The translations under genes were made by a program, and so were the position numbers. A model generated the notes under the pieces. It did no database searches. It was not told the origin of the DNA and saw nothing but the letters and a program-made list of their open reading frames with translations. Positions 34,751-45,696 of a DNA stretch of 64,000 bases are shown here, piece after piece (within the stretch, counting starts at the first letter, position 1; each line of letters begins with the position of its first letter). Source of the stretch: Chinchilla lanigera (taxonomy: Eukaryota > Chordata > Mammalia > Rodentia > Chinchillidae); contig NW_004955417.1 in assembly GCF_000276665.1 (NCBI RefSeq), positions 13,174,218 through 13,238,217 of the forward strand, given 5' to 3'.

Positions 34751-36384
34751 CTTCATAGAGTTTTAATGCAAGGTGACAGGAGCTAATGATAGGAATTTAT
34801 TTAGACATGGTACCCAGCACCTCTCCAAGGGTGAGCGTGCTCAAGACATTGACTACCACCATTCAGAAAAAAACAGGCTTTTCTTCACCACCAGACATAT
34901 GTCTTTGTTATGAATCTCTCTCAGTCCAAAACCAAAATGGCTATTTCTAAGATGATGGAATACCTACCAAAATACATCTTTATGAGGCTTATCATGCAGC
35001 TAAACCCACATGATCTTATGTTTGATATTTCCATTAAGTGCAGGTTTTATGCATGCTGTCCTCACACTTGTTCTCATCACCATACCTTCTTGGGGATTAT
35101 CTCTTAGCCCAGACTCCAACTATTCGAGAGCCCTCCTTCCCAGATCCTTTGGAAACACTGTGCTATATCCACGAGTCTTCCCCTGTTACGTTGCAACCTA
35201 AAGTGAAAATTGCCTTTTCTTGCAAGTCTTACTGTTCTTGCTAAAAAACCACTGATTTATCCACACCCACATATTTCAAGATTGCTTCCAAGTGCCCCTT
35301 CTAAGTCACTATCCCTATACCTTCATGTGTAAACTCTGCTTTGGGGGCACCGGCCCATGTGACTACAGCATCTTCTCTCCCGGCATCTTCTATCACACAT
35401 AGACATTGTCTTTCATCAAGCACCAGGCTATTCCCTTGTTTTCAATAAAAATCTGGCCCCTGGCTCAGAGCACACATCTCTCCGCCTCCTCTCCTGTTAT
35501 CATCCCATATAATATCATCAACCACATGGAAATCTTGGCTTCCACAGCCCTCAACTCCACAATGAAGCAGCCGCTCTATCTCCCGCTGGATCCTGTGTTC
35601 AACAGAACAACCCTACTTCATAACACAGTAACATCCCAATTTCTGACACAATCTCATCTCCTTCCAGCCTCCTCCTTTACTGCTCGCACTCAATCTGTTT
35701 TCTGTGCTACACTGAAAAGCCCATGCTATTGATCAGTCATTCCTATCTTCCCGTCCTTGCTCATCCAGTCCAGATCCCAGAGCTCATTAGTTCAGCTGTT
35801 TCCTTGATGATATCAACTCCCTTCCCCTTGTATCCTCCTACTGTGTCTATCTGGAAAAATCCCAAACCCCAATCAGTGCAACTATCTGATTTCCCTCATC
35901 TCTACCTGAGCCTCTGAGCATTGCTGCAGAAAAGCAGAAACAGCCATCAGAACTCTAGATAATAATCACGGTCTCCAGCCCCACAGAGAAACTTCAGGTG
36001 ACACAACGGTGTTTGTGCTTTTCTAGTTAGCTTTCTCCACCCATTTCCACAGTTACTTCTCACCAAACCTGCTACTGCTGATTTTTTCCCCATGTCCGGT
36101 TTTATTACTTTACAGCAAAATGCCCCAACATAGAACAAATTGCAAATATTTAGCTGAGCAAGAAAAGAACCAGTGCTTACATACAAATGGAAAATATGAT
36201 TCTTTTGGTTTAAATAAATGTATTTAAATGTAAATAAGGCCCTACACGTGTCCGGACTGCAGGTCTACAACGGAGAGCTGCCTCACCCATGGACTCTCAC
36301 ATCACAATTTCCCTCCCTCCCAAGTGATTAATACATGGAAACAGGTACTTCTGTATCCTCTCAGCCTTGTGTGCTTACTTGTCC
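34751..36384. other. No gene seen; pyrimidine-rich ancient DNA
   Basis: The part from about 35400 to 35920 has a CT-rich composition similar to L2, and overlapping plus-strand frames of 64 and 108 codons arise from it. I cannot place it in a family with confidence. Confidence 0.35.
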
Positions 36385-36520
36385 ATTTATTGTTTCTTTA
36401 AAAAATATTTATTAGGTGTGTATCGTGTGCTAGGCATTGCACTAAGAATAGGAAATCCATAGTGAAAAGGCAGGCATGGTCCCTTTTGCAACTGACTTAA
36501 AAGCTACCAGAAAATATACT
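36385..36520 (-). mobile_element. L2-type 3'-end relic
   Basis: AATATTTATTAGGTGTGTATCGTGTGCTAGGCATTGCACTAAGAATAGG reads as the L2 3' end in reverse. Confidence 0.5.
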
Positions 36521-37046
36521 CTCAGTAATCACCTTGTTTCCTCTTTGTCAGAAATTATCTGAGAGGAGTTTTCATCTTCCTGCTACCAGATTCACACTGC
36601 TATATCTTCCTTAATTTCCTCCCCCAACAAACAACTTCTCGGCCAATAATCTGACCTCACCTTCTAACTAACCTCCTAATTCTTTCCATGAATTACTCCT
36701 CTGCCCCGAATTATCAGCCTTTCCTCCTCTTTCTAAAGCCTTTTACCCTAAACAATGAAAAACAGCTTTAGGTATCTCTATCTTAAAAATAAGAGAAACT
36801 CTCCCAAGCTGTTGTCCTAGTTTCTCCTCTTCACAGCCAAATTCCTTTAAAGATTTGCCTGTGTTTATAGTTTCTACTTCTTTGTTTCTCAATTCCTCAA
36901 ACACACAGTGTAATTTGGCCTATGTTGGATCCCTTACACATACTCCCTACTTTCACTGTAATTGTTCTCAATAAACTCAGAGGGCATTTCAGAGTTCCTA
37001 TCTTTCTTAACCTCTGTATAAGATTTGACACTGTTGTCCAGTCCCT

Positions 37047-37394
37047 TGTTATGGCTTAGATGAGAAATGACCCCCAAAACTCTCACACACTCAGACGCAG
37101 GCTGGAAGGTGTTTGGATCATGGGAGCAGTAGAGCCAAATATGCGATTAGGAGGCAGGGCCTGCTTGGAAGAGGTGGGGCACTGGGGTGGAACCTTAAAG
37201 GGTGTATCTCCCTTCTGGCTCCTCTTATTTCTCTGGGCTTCCTAGATGCCATGGCAGGAGCAGTGTCTCTCTGCTGTTGGCCCTTCCACCAAGCTGTTTA
37301 TGCCTTGGAGCCACAAACTATGGACTGGAACCTCTAAAAGCCATGGGCCCAAATAAACATCTCTAAATTGTGGGTGTCAGCAGTGAGTCTAACA
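37047..37394 (+). mobile_element. MaLR (MST-like) solo LTR
   Basis: TGTTATGGCTTAGATGAGAAATGACCCCCAAAA starts the LTR. GTGTTTGGATCATGGGAGCAG, GTGGGGCACTGGGGTGGAACC, CTTGGAGCCACAAACTATGG and CCAAATAAACATCTC follow. It ends near AGTCTAACA. About 350 bp is near normal for this group. Confidence 0.88.
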
Positions 37395-37486
37395 AATGAG
37401 AAAATAGCTCTAAGTGAACCCTTGTTTTTGAAACAGTGCTCTTTTAGTATCCATACTATACTCTTCCAATAGTTCTTTTATCTCTC

Positions 37487-38052
37487 TGATAAGACAGAAC
37501 TCTAAAGTTGCCTCCCCCAAATTCCCATTTCTGAATTACTCAAACACTAATGTAGGTACTTCTCTGAAAGCACTTTGCTGATGGAATTGAGGTTATTAAT
37601 CCACTAACCTTAAAAATAGGACAATTGCCCTGGATTATTCAGGTGGGCCCAGTGTAATCACATCTGCTTTTACAAGCAGAAGGCAGCAGAAGTCAAGAAG
37701 ATATAGCAGGAAAGGTTGAAAATGTGAGGAGTTAAACCACCATTGTTAGCTTTGAAAGAGATCATGAGCTAGGGAGCAGGGACAGCTTCTAGGACTGAGA
37801 ACAAATCTCAGCCACCAGGGAATTCTACAAACAACCTGAATAAGCCTGAAAATGTATTCTCCCTTTGGTTCCAGAAGGGAATGCAAGCCTGCCAATATTT
37901 TTATCTCAGCCTGGACAAGCTCAAACAAAGGGAAGGCTGGGTCATGCAGTGACCAGATTCCTCACCTACAGAAACTGGGATGATAAATGAGAACTGTTTA
38001 AAGGTGATAAATTTGTGGTAATTTGTCACAGCATCCATAGAAAACTAATACA
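37487..38052 (+). mobile_element. MLT1-type MaLR solo LTR
   Basis: TGATAAGACAGAACTCTAAAGTTGCCTCCCCCAAATTCCC, GCCCTGGATTATTCAGGTGGGCCCAGTGTAATCACA, and the end GTCACAGCATCCATAGAAAACTAATACA match MLT1 order. It has no internal region. Confidence 0.85.
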
Positions 38053-38530
38053 CTCTAACTGCTTCTTCTTTCCCTCTTTGTGGTTCCCTCTTCCCCCACT
38101 TGTCTCTTAAACATTGCTTCCCATTCTATTTATTCACCCTGAGTGATGTTCTTAGCTCCATACTTCAATCTCCATCTACATACTACTAAATCCATAAGAT
38201 ATAAGTCTATGTCAGATATTTTTACCAAGTTTCAATCCCATAAATACAGCTTTCTGCTACGTACCTAAAACCCAACATATCCAAATCTAAATCCATGATC
38301 TGCCCCCTAATGCAGCTCTTATTCCTGAGATGTTTATCTACTAGGAATGGTGTGACAGCCATCCAATCACCAAAGTCTCATCCTGAATCTCTTCCTGTCT
38401 TCTCCCTCTTCTTCACTAGGTCCACTCCCCACATCCATCTATTCCAGCTCCCAGTTTATTCCATCCACTTCCCTCCATTTTCCCCATGCACATTGCCCAT
38501 CATCTCTCATCTACAGCACTACTAAGGCTT

Positions 38531-38944
38531 TCCACGCTTCTCCTTCCTCCAATGACACAGCCTAACTGTAATGAAAATATCACTCCTCAGAGAAAACTGC
38601 TATACAATAGAATGGCATGACAGAGACCAAGTCACCGTCCTGAAAAATAATGTCAAGAAGATCCATAACCAAGGCAAGAGATGAAGAAAACTATGGGGGG
38701 AAAGTAAGTGGAATGGAGGACTACTTCAGGAGGTCCAATATTACCTATGATTTTTCAAAAGGTGAGAAACAGGAGGTTATTTCTTTAAAAACAGGGGTAA
38801 AAATCCCAAAGTTATATAAAGGAGTTTCCAAATGCTCAAAACTATTAGTGACAAAAAGACCCATGTCCAGGCAGATAAATAAAATTTCTCATTGGTAACA
38901 TTAGATGCCTAAAATTAAAATAAAAATATAGTGATAAAACTTTG
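38531..38944. other. No gene seen; possible L1 5'-region scrap
   Basis: A-rich plus-strand sequence at 38650-38898 gives an 82-codon basic frame. The composition suggests a decayed L1 5'/ORF1-proximal segment leading into the L1 3' end that follows, but I cannot anchor it. Confidence 0.3.
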
Positions 38945-39090
38945 TTGAAGATAACAATATGTAATATAAAAACCTTTTTAATTTCCTATCATCTTGTTTT
39001 GAAATTCTGTACTTTTTTATTGTTTTTGTGCTGTTTTGTTTTTATCTGTGTTGCTGTTATTTTGTTTTCTTTTCTCTTTAAAATAAAAAA
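38945..39090 (+). mobile_element. LINE-1 3'-end fragment
   Basis: GAAGATAACAATATGTAATATAAAAACC, TTTCCTATCATCTTGTTTTG, and TTTTGTGCTGTTTTG up to AAAATAAAAAAATA match the L1 3' UTR found at 15440-15560 and 43830-43985 of this window. Confidence 0.75.
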
Positions 39091-39093
39091 ATA

Positions 39094-39301
39094 CAGTGTT
39101 GCCTCAGTTCATGAACACATTCATTTACAAACAATTTGTTTCCTAAACAAAAACAAGCACTTGGCAAAATTTTGTTTTTGTTTGGAGACTCCACATCAAG
39201 TGACAAACAAGACCATGGCCATCTTTCCTACACAAACACGAACATGGCCATCTTTTCCAAAATCATGGAACAAATTAAGTTCATGAACTGAGGTACCATT
39301 C
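39094..39301. mobile_element. Tigger/pogo-like MITE with terminal inverted repeats
   Basis: The left end CAGTGTTGCCTCAGTTCATG and the right end CATGAACTGAGGTACCATTC are inverted copies of each other over about 23 bp with a few mismatches. TA dinucleotides flank both ends (39092-39093 and 39302-39303), the expected target duplication for Tc1/mariner-superfamily elements. The internal 160 bp has no coding capacity. The CAGT-GCCTC terminus points to the Tigger group. Confidence 0.8.
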
Positions 39302-40565
39302 TATATTGAACTTTCTAATAAAAAAAAACCCTGTCAAATCTGGAATCCAATTTTCACTCCAGCTAACTTAATATAAAAAATGAAGGTATCATCAAATATA
39401 CAGACAAAGACCACCTTTCTAAATGAATTTTCTGTGATGTATACCAAGCTTGTCTCCTATATCTATATAAGTCAAGTTGCCTCTGACAGGTCTGGTCCAA
39501 GTAAAATAAAAATGCTCATTCTACCACAACTGGTAAACAAATAAACCAGGAGAACTTATCATTAAATATAAATAAGTTGGTACATGTTTTATAGACAACC
39601 AGATTTCAGAACAAATTATACTTTGACTGGTTCAATCACACAGTAAATTTCAGAACACCAAGAGACAGGCTGGTCAAAGAGTTTCACAAACCTTTATTCA
39701 CTGTATGTAATGCTTAAATAATATTTAGACACTGCCCACATTGATTTCAGTTCTCTGTCCAAATACTAAAAACACCAATTATGCAAACAGTTTCAGGACC
39801 CAGAGCTGAGACTGTTTGCACAATACTTAGGAAAGAATATAGGAGGAATACTAGGAGCCTAAAGCCAAGGCCTGCAGGTAATTTCCAGGTTATACTTCCA
39901 GAAAGCAGATTATAGACCCATGGTGAAATTTACTTAAGACCATTGCCCATGGGGAAATCCATTATGAATTCTGGCCATGACAAAATTCTATTACAACTTT
40001 CTTCTGTTGCAAAGTACCTAACAAAAGAGCAAGAGCAAGCAATAAAGAATTCCAAACAGAAAGCTTTAAGTACAGACTTGAAAACATTTTTTCTCTTGTT
40101 TTGCAGAAATTGTAAAATAGGGCAGAGAGTTCTTGGCCTGCCATGATGAAAGATAGTTGTCACAATTAGCAACCACTGTCTATTCCAGTTTGGTTGACTA
40201 TTGGATACAGCCACATTTTCATCAAAGACTGCCTAAGCTATCTCACTAACAAAAGTAAACCCTTTTAACACTGTAAATTCTGACTCATGTTTCAATATAT
40301 CTCTAACGTTAGTCTTTTTCATAATTTTATATAGCTATTCACTGATTCATTTGTTTCAGGAATCACTCATTTTTCTCACACTTTCCCCATCTTCCATATA
40401 TAATGTACTCTCACCAGATTTTAGAACTCTATTACTATATATTGTCATTAGGAGTTCAAATTATAATATTCCTCAAGAATTTAAAAATGTTAATGTTTCC
40501 ACCACAAAAATCAGTAAAGCAGAAGCAAAACATGTACATATTAAAAATGCACAGTCATATCTAAG
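39302..40565. other. No gene seen; unassigned
   Basis: A-rich DNA with short frames on both strands (for example 94 codons minus at 39930-40214, overlapping plus frames). No protein family is recognised. Confidence 0.4.
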
Positions 40566-40735
40566 GTAAACTGAATAATTCCCCCCCCTAAATTGTCTCT
40601 ATCCTAATCCCTATGACTGTGAATATATTATTTATACAACTACGAGGTCCCTAAAATGTGATTAAGGTGGTGATCTTAAAATGGTGGGGGAGGATACCCA
40701 GGTGAGACCAAAACTGTGATCACAAAATACAGTGA
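40566..40735 (+). mobile_element. MLT1-type LTR fragment
   Basis: TGAATAATTCCCCCCCCTAAATTGTC, CTAATCCCTATGACTGTGAATATATTATTTATACAACTACGAGG and TGTGATTAAGGTGGTGATCTTAAAATG resemble the 5' third of MLT1. The remainder is missing. Confidence 0.65.
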
Positions 40736-40794
40736 ATGATTACATTTTTTTAAAAATGATTGCAGTAAAGATACATTGCTGTTAATCCCTCTCA

Positions 40795-40990
40795 AAATAT
40801 TCCACTGTTCTTCAGGCACATTTACCCCATCATTTTTACCACTTTCTGAAGCAGCTCTGGAAGTCCTCTTTCATGAGTGTCTTTATTTGAGCTGTTGTGG
40901 TGGTTGCTGCAATGTCCTGAATTGATGCAAGCTGTTTACCTTTAATGGTCATTTTTACTTTGAGGATGAGCCAGAACTGATATGGGTGAC
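40795..40990 (-). pseudogene. Mariner transposase C-terminus relic
   Basis: In reverse the frame reads FWLILKVKMTIKGKQLASIQ, then DIAATTTTAQIKTLMKEDFQ, then SCFRKW. After stops it continues with WGKCA and VEYFE in phase. This matches the C-terminal part of mariner transposases (typical wording LKG-F-S-Q-I-AAT, KEDFQ-CF-KW, W-KC-EYFEG). The N-terminus and catalytic DDD triad are absent, and stop codons break the end. It is a relic with no function. Confidence 0.75.
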
Positions 40991-41059
40991 AAATGTGGTG
41001 AATAAAGTGGATAAGTACACACTGTGGTGTTTTTTTAGGAGCCTGCCTTTCTATTGGAT

Positions 41060-41216
41060 GGCACCAGCGGGAATATTCACTGTATTTTTAATCATACCTC
41101 ATAAAGACATTCATTCACAAGAAAGGACTTTCAGAACTACTTCAGAAAGTGGCAAGTCAATGAGATAAGTGTGTTCAAAGCAAGAAGGAGTACCCTGAGG
41201 GGAATTAATAGCAATG
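41060..41216 (+). pseudogene. Second mariner C-terminus relic, opposite strand
   Basis: In forward orientation KDFQNYFRKWQ is followed, after a one-base frame change, by DKCVQSKKEYPEGN. This is the same C-terminal stretch as in the minus-strand relic at 40795-40990. The two run away from each other. Stops follow directly. Confidence 0.7.
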
Positions 41217-41254
41217 TGTCTTTTGCTGTACTAAATTTTTATTTTAAAACATAT

Positions 41255-41720
41255 CATTTTTTATTAATATACGTTTGCCATACATAATAATTGCATTCAC
41301 CTTGGGGAATTTGTACATGTACATATTACATAATTCCCCCTCTCCTCCATTCCCACCCATCCTCCTCACCCCCAGATCTTCTTCCCATCTCCACAAAATC
41401 TACCTCCCTTTTTCCTGCCATCTATCTTTTATTTTGCTTTTTAATTTATTTAAATTTTGAGTTTCTCATATGAGAGAAACCATGCAGTACTTAACCTTCT
41501 GGTCTGATTTATTTCACTTCACACTATGGTGTCAAGGTGCATCCATTTTCCTACAATGACTCTAATTTATCTTTCTTTATGGCTGAGTAGTACTCCATTG
41601 TGTACATATGCCATATTTTCTTTAGCCATTCATCTCTTGAGGGGCATATAGGCTACTTTCACAATTTAGTTATTATTATGAGTTGTGATGTTATAAACAA
41701 AGGTATCCATGTGTGGTGCA
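41255..41720 (-). mobile_element. LINE-1 3'-end fragment (ORF2 tail and 3' UTR)
   Basis: Read in reverse, the end of ORF2 and the 3' UTR are present. The plus strand shows GGTCTGATTTATTTCACTTC, TGGCTGAGTAGTACTCCATTG, TTTAGCCATTCATCTCTTGA and CACAATTTAGTTATTATTATG, the mirror of the L1 tail at 15020-15180. It is a different L1 lineage from the 7-12.8 kb copy, judged by its 3' UTR. Confidence 0.88.
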
Positions 41721-41728
41721 TTGACAAC

Positions 41729-42487
41729 TGTTGGTGAACTTATAACACTCAGCTGAACTGAATCAACATGGTGCTGGGTATGGGAGGCCCACATGAGGAT
41801 TGTTGCCAACAAAGTAAAAAAGAGAACTGGAGAAGAACAAAAGGTATTGTTAGGGGGCTGTTGGTTCTCCTGGAGCTGTTGGTTCTCCTGAAGGAGCTTG
41901 AGACCTCATTGTTGCTAAGGATGGCTGTGGTACCTTTCAGGGGAGCTCTGGCTTTTGCTTTGAGCATCACTTCCTTGCTCCAGTGCAGATTCTTCAGCCT
42001 ACTGGCACAGATCCTTCATCCCACTGGCACAGCTTCCACCACTGACCTTGGGGCCTCCTTAGCACAGATCCTTGAAACAGGCTTGCATGAGACATTCTCA
42101 TGGGCTCTTGGCCTCCAGATGGACTCATGGGGGCATTGTTATGGGCTCTAGGACTAGAGCTGGACTCATGCAGGACATTTCTGTGGGATCCAGGCCCTCA
42201 GCTGGATTCTTTGGGTCTTTAGTGTCTGGACAGATTTTCTGCACTCTTTTGAACTTGACTCTTTGGGTGACTATTATAAAATAATCCTATAAATTATGTG
42301 TTCTGTATTAAATTGTTCCCCTTGCAAACCCCGACCACAACATCATGTACTATTGTAACATGATGCCTTTGACTCATTGGGAAATCCATTCTCCCTGCCC
42401 AGAGCCTTCAGAAGGAACTCACATTGCTGATTCCTTGACTGCCTCAGTGGAGCTGATTCTATACTTCTTACGTCTGAACTTAGGAGC
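41729..42487 (+). mobile_element. Possible unclassified solo LTR
   Basis: The block is bounded by L1 sequence on both sides. It starts TGTTGGTGAACTTATAAC, has a TATAAA-like stretch and a GTATTAAATTG signal-like region near 42275-42315 followed by a C-rich segment (TTCCCCTTGCAAACCCCG), and ends near AGGAGCA. TG...CA ends, a length of about 760 bp and a promoter/poly(A)-like order would fit a solo LTR of a lineage-specific endogenous retrovirus. No retroviral gene is present, and I do not recognise the family. The 127-codon frame at 41768-42151 has no motif. Confidence 0.35.
42092..42216. repeat. Imperfect 41-42 bp tandem repeat, three units
   Basis: Units begin at about 42092, 42133 and 42175, each with CAT-(T)-TGGGCTC or TGTGGGATC, then a CTGGACTCATG-like end. 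Identity is moderate. It lies inside the LTR-like block, in the part where U3 enhancer repeats would be expected. Confidence 0.65.
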
Positions 42488-42534
42488 AAAAAAAAAATTT
42501 GTGTTAATTTAAGTTGCTATAATTGTATTTTTTC

Positions 42535-44760
42535 TGTGAATATACATGACTCAAGAAGAAACAGGAAAAATTTAGTAGACCCATAATAATACAATAAAAT
42601 TGAAGGGGATATCAGAAAATGAAAAGATATCCCTTGCTCTTGGGTAGGAAGAACCAACACAATGAAAATGGCCATACTCCCAAAATTGTTATACAGATTT
42701 AATGCAATCTCAATCAAAATACCATTGGTATACCTCACAGAACTAGAGAAAACATTTCTAAAATTCATTTGGAACCAGAAGACACCTAGAATAGCAAAAA
42801 CAGTTCTGGGCAACAAAGGCAAGACAGGGGACATCAAAATACCTGACTTAAAATTATACTATAGAGCTACTGTGATAAAAACAGCATGGTACAGGCAAAA
42901 AAAAAAACAAAAAAACAAAAAAACCATACTTGATGATCAGTGGAAAAGATTAGAAGATACAGAAACAACTCCAAACACACTCAGGCACTTCATTTTCGAC
43001 AAAGGGGCCAAACACATTCACTGGAAGAAAGGTAGCCTCTTTAATAAGTGGTGCTGGGAAAACTGACTTTCTATATGCCAAAGATTAAAACTAGACCCAT
43101 ATCTATCACTGTGCACTAAACTAAAATTGAAATGGATCAAAAATCTAAATATTAAAATAGAAATACTGAATCTGCCAGAAGAGAGAATAGGCAGAACTCT
43201 TCAAGACACATGTAGTCAAAAATTTCAAGAACAAAATCCTGATTACACAGAAAATAGTGTAATCAACAGTTGGGATCTTATCCTACTTAAAAGCTTTTGT
43301 ACAGAAAAAAATTACCAACAGAGTGCAAAGACAACCCACAGAGTGGGAAAAAAATTTTATTTAGTTGTCCCGCAAACAAAAGACTAATATCTAGAACATA
43401 CAAAGAACTGAAAAGAATCAGACCCTCAAATTTTAAAGACCAAATCCAAAAATGGGCATCTGAGATGAATACACACCTCTCAGATGAAATCCAAACATCA
43501 AGTAAATATATGAAAAACGGTTCAATATCCTTGGTCATTCAAGAGATGCAAATTAAAACAATGCTGAGAGTCCCTCCCACTCCAGAAAGAATGACTATTA
43601 TCAAGAAATCAGGTATGATAGACATTGTGAAATGATAGGAAAACACCCAAGGATAAAGGGCAACTGGGATGTGGGAAAAGAGAAGGGAAAGAAGGAGAAA
43701 TTTTGTTTGTACGTATATACAGGATAGTTAACATAGTTGTTCTACTGTCTTCTATTTTTTGCTGAAAGAAACTGTCAATGAGCCCTTGATTGATCAATAT
43801 TGCATGTCTCTATCTGTTTTCATGAGAAATCACTTTAAAGATATCAATATGTAATACAAGAAGCATTGTTAATTTCCTACCACTTTGTTTGTAACTCTGT
43901 ATTGTCTATACTGTTCTTTTGCTATTTTGTAAAAGGTTGTCTGTCTGTTAATGTTTTCCTCTTTTTATTTTTAAAATTAAAAGAAAAAGAAAAAAGAAAT
44001 CAAACAATAACAAATGCTTGTGAGGCTATAGGGAAAAAGGAACACTTCTCCACTGTTGGTGGGAGTATAGACTGGTGCAACCACTGTGGAAATCAGAGTG
44101 GACATTCCTCAGGAAGCTAGGATTAGAGGTCCCCTTTGACCCAGCTACTCTCCTCCTGGGTATCTTCCCATAAGAATTAAAAACATCATACCACAGTGTT
44201 GTATGTGCATGTATGTTTATAGCAGCACAGTTTGTAATAGCTAAATCTTGGAATCAACCCCAATGCCCATCAACCAAGGGTGGATAAAAAAAGATGTGAT
44301 TTTTTTTAATATAATGGAGTACTACTTAGCCATAAAGAAGGCTAACCTTGACACATTTCTAGGTAAATAGATGCATTTTAAGACCATACTCTTAAGTGAA
44401 ATAAATTGGACCCACGTACGTAAATACTGCATTGTCTCTCTGATGTGAGAAAATGGAAGAGTAAATAAGGATCAAAATATACAATACATATTGTGAAATA
44501 GGAAGAAATTTTTCAAAAGGAAAGAGGATCTAGGGAGGGGGAAGGGAGAAAGGAAAGAAGAGAAAAGGAAAAAATGACAAAAGAAGGATAAAATGGAAAC
44601 ACGTCTTTGTAAATAAGGAGGGGAATAGGGGTTGAAGGGAAGGAAGGGGTTTGGGAAAAAAAAGAGGAACCAAAATATATAATATACAGGTACAAACTCC
44701 CAATGATGAATATGATCATTATGTATATTAAACTGTACCAATAAACTTAATTTTTAAAAA
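42535..44760 (+). mobile_element. LINE-1 3' half, host of a nested L1
   Basis: ORF2 sequence runs from the C-terminal half of RT (42662-43066: [17 protein letters not shown] region, [15 protein letters not shown]) through the LISRTYKEL segment (43297-43635) to the point AAGAAATCA at 43603-43611. It resumes at 43994-44002 with the same AAGAAATCA and continues with the cysteine-rich C-terminus (CEAIGKKEHFSTVGG region), PLWKSEW-like region, and 3' UTR to an A-rich end near 44755. Removing 43612-44002 restores the L1 order exactly as in the copy at 14721-14740. Frameshifts leave no intact protein. Confidence 0.9.
43612..43993 (+). mobile_element. Nested 5'-truncated LINE-1 (3' UTR only)
   Basis: Begins GGTATGATAGACATTGTGAAATGATAGG, the L1 3' UTR as at 15224-15250, and ends in A-rich AAAATTAAAAGAAAAAGAAAAA. 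It is flanked by AAGAAATCA at 43603-43611 and 43994-44002. About 380 bp long, it inserted into the older L1 in the same orientation. Confidence 0.9.
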
Positions 44761-44819
44761 CCAAAAAATAAATAAACATTCCAAAATAATATAACAAAAT
44801 TTTTAGAATATCAGAGATT

Positions 44820-45655
44820 TAGCCAAAATGAGAGTAGGCTCAGATGTTTTTTGTGGGAAATTCTACCAAGCCCACAAAATCTGTGTTATTTAAAGCAGCC
44901 CATTGGGAAGAAAGTGGCCAGTTATTCATCCCATCACATGAGATTGGCATCACCCTGATATCGAGATGGAAAAAGATAAATAAGGAAACCATTGGTCATT
45001 CTCAGGCAAATAACTGTAAAAGTTATAAATAAATAGCAGCAGATGGGCTACAGTAGTGATTTTTTCAAATATACTTCAAGTTAAACATTCTAATTGTGTC
45101 TCAGTATTAAATCTGTTAATCTAATTCAATACATTATCAAGTTAAAGAAGCAAATACATTAAAAACTATAAGTTCCACATTATACAAAATATCTTCCTAT
45201 TGAATTTAGAGACAGAAAACACTTTAGCAAGCGAGGACTAGAAACAAATTTATTTAACATGATAAAGCAACCAGAAGTCTCTAATAAAATACACATTTAA
45301 AATATTCTTATTAGAGTCAAATAGAAGATAGAATACACAGATATATGCTGTCATCATTGTATTAGAGATCCTACTCAAAGCAATAAGACAAGAAAAGGAA
45401 ACAGGCATAACCTTGAAGAATCAAAATTATTGAAAGATTTGCACTCAACATCTGATTTATCGAAAGCTTAAAGAGAACAAGAAGAAATGAAAAAGCCAGA
45501 ACTATGCAGAGACATGAAGTTTTAGGCAATATAATTTTGGGAACTCTACATGAGGTTATGTGAGTAGCTCTTAATTGATACATAAGTAAGTTTTGATATT
45601 CCTCTCTTCTTTTGCTTCTTCGTGTTATTCAAACATGAGGTCTGAGAGAAGTTTC

Positions 45656-45696
<41 letters not shown>

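Larger units (their letters stand above)
36541..38530 (+). mobile_element. L2 LINE ORF2 relic split by two LTRs
   Basis: The left part (36541-37040) ends with CCTATCTTTCTTAACCTCTGTATAAGATTTGACACTGTTGTCCAGTCC, matching the L2 RT segment around 'AFDTVDHS'. The right part (38053-38530) resumes with L2-like sequence including CTAAAACCCAACATATCCAAATC and CCTGTCTTCTCCCTCTTC. Two LTRs (37047-37394 and 37487-38052) lie between. Together they form one ancient L2 into which both LTRs landed. Confidence 0.7.

Noticed and set aside
41768..42151. 127-codon leucine-rich frame
   Set aside because: It runs through an LTR-like block with tandem repeats and the residues follow that repeat, not a protein family.
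43127..43635. Apparent small plus-strand genes
   Set aside because: They are fragments of L1 ORF2 in different phases.
45658..45693. CRISPR or satellite array
   Set aside because: It is a plain (TA)n microsatellite. No direct repeat-spacer structure occurs anywhere in the window.
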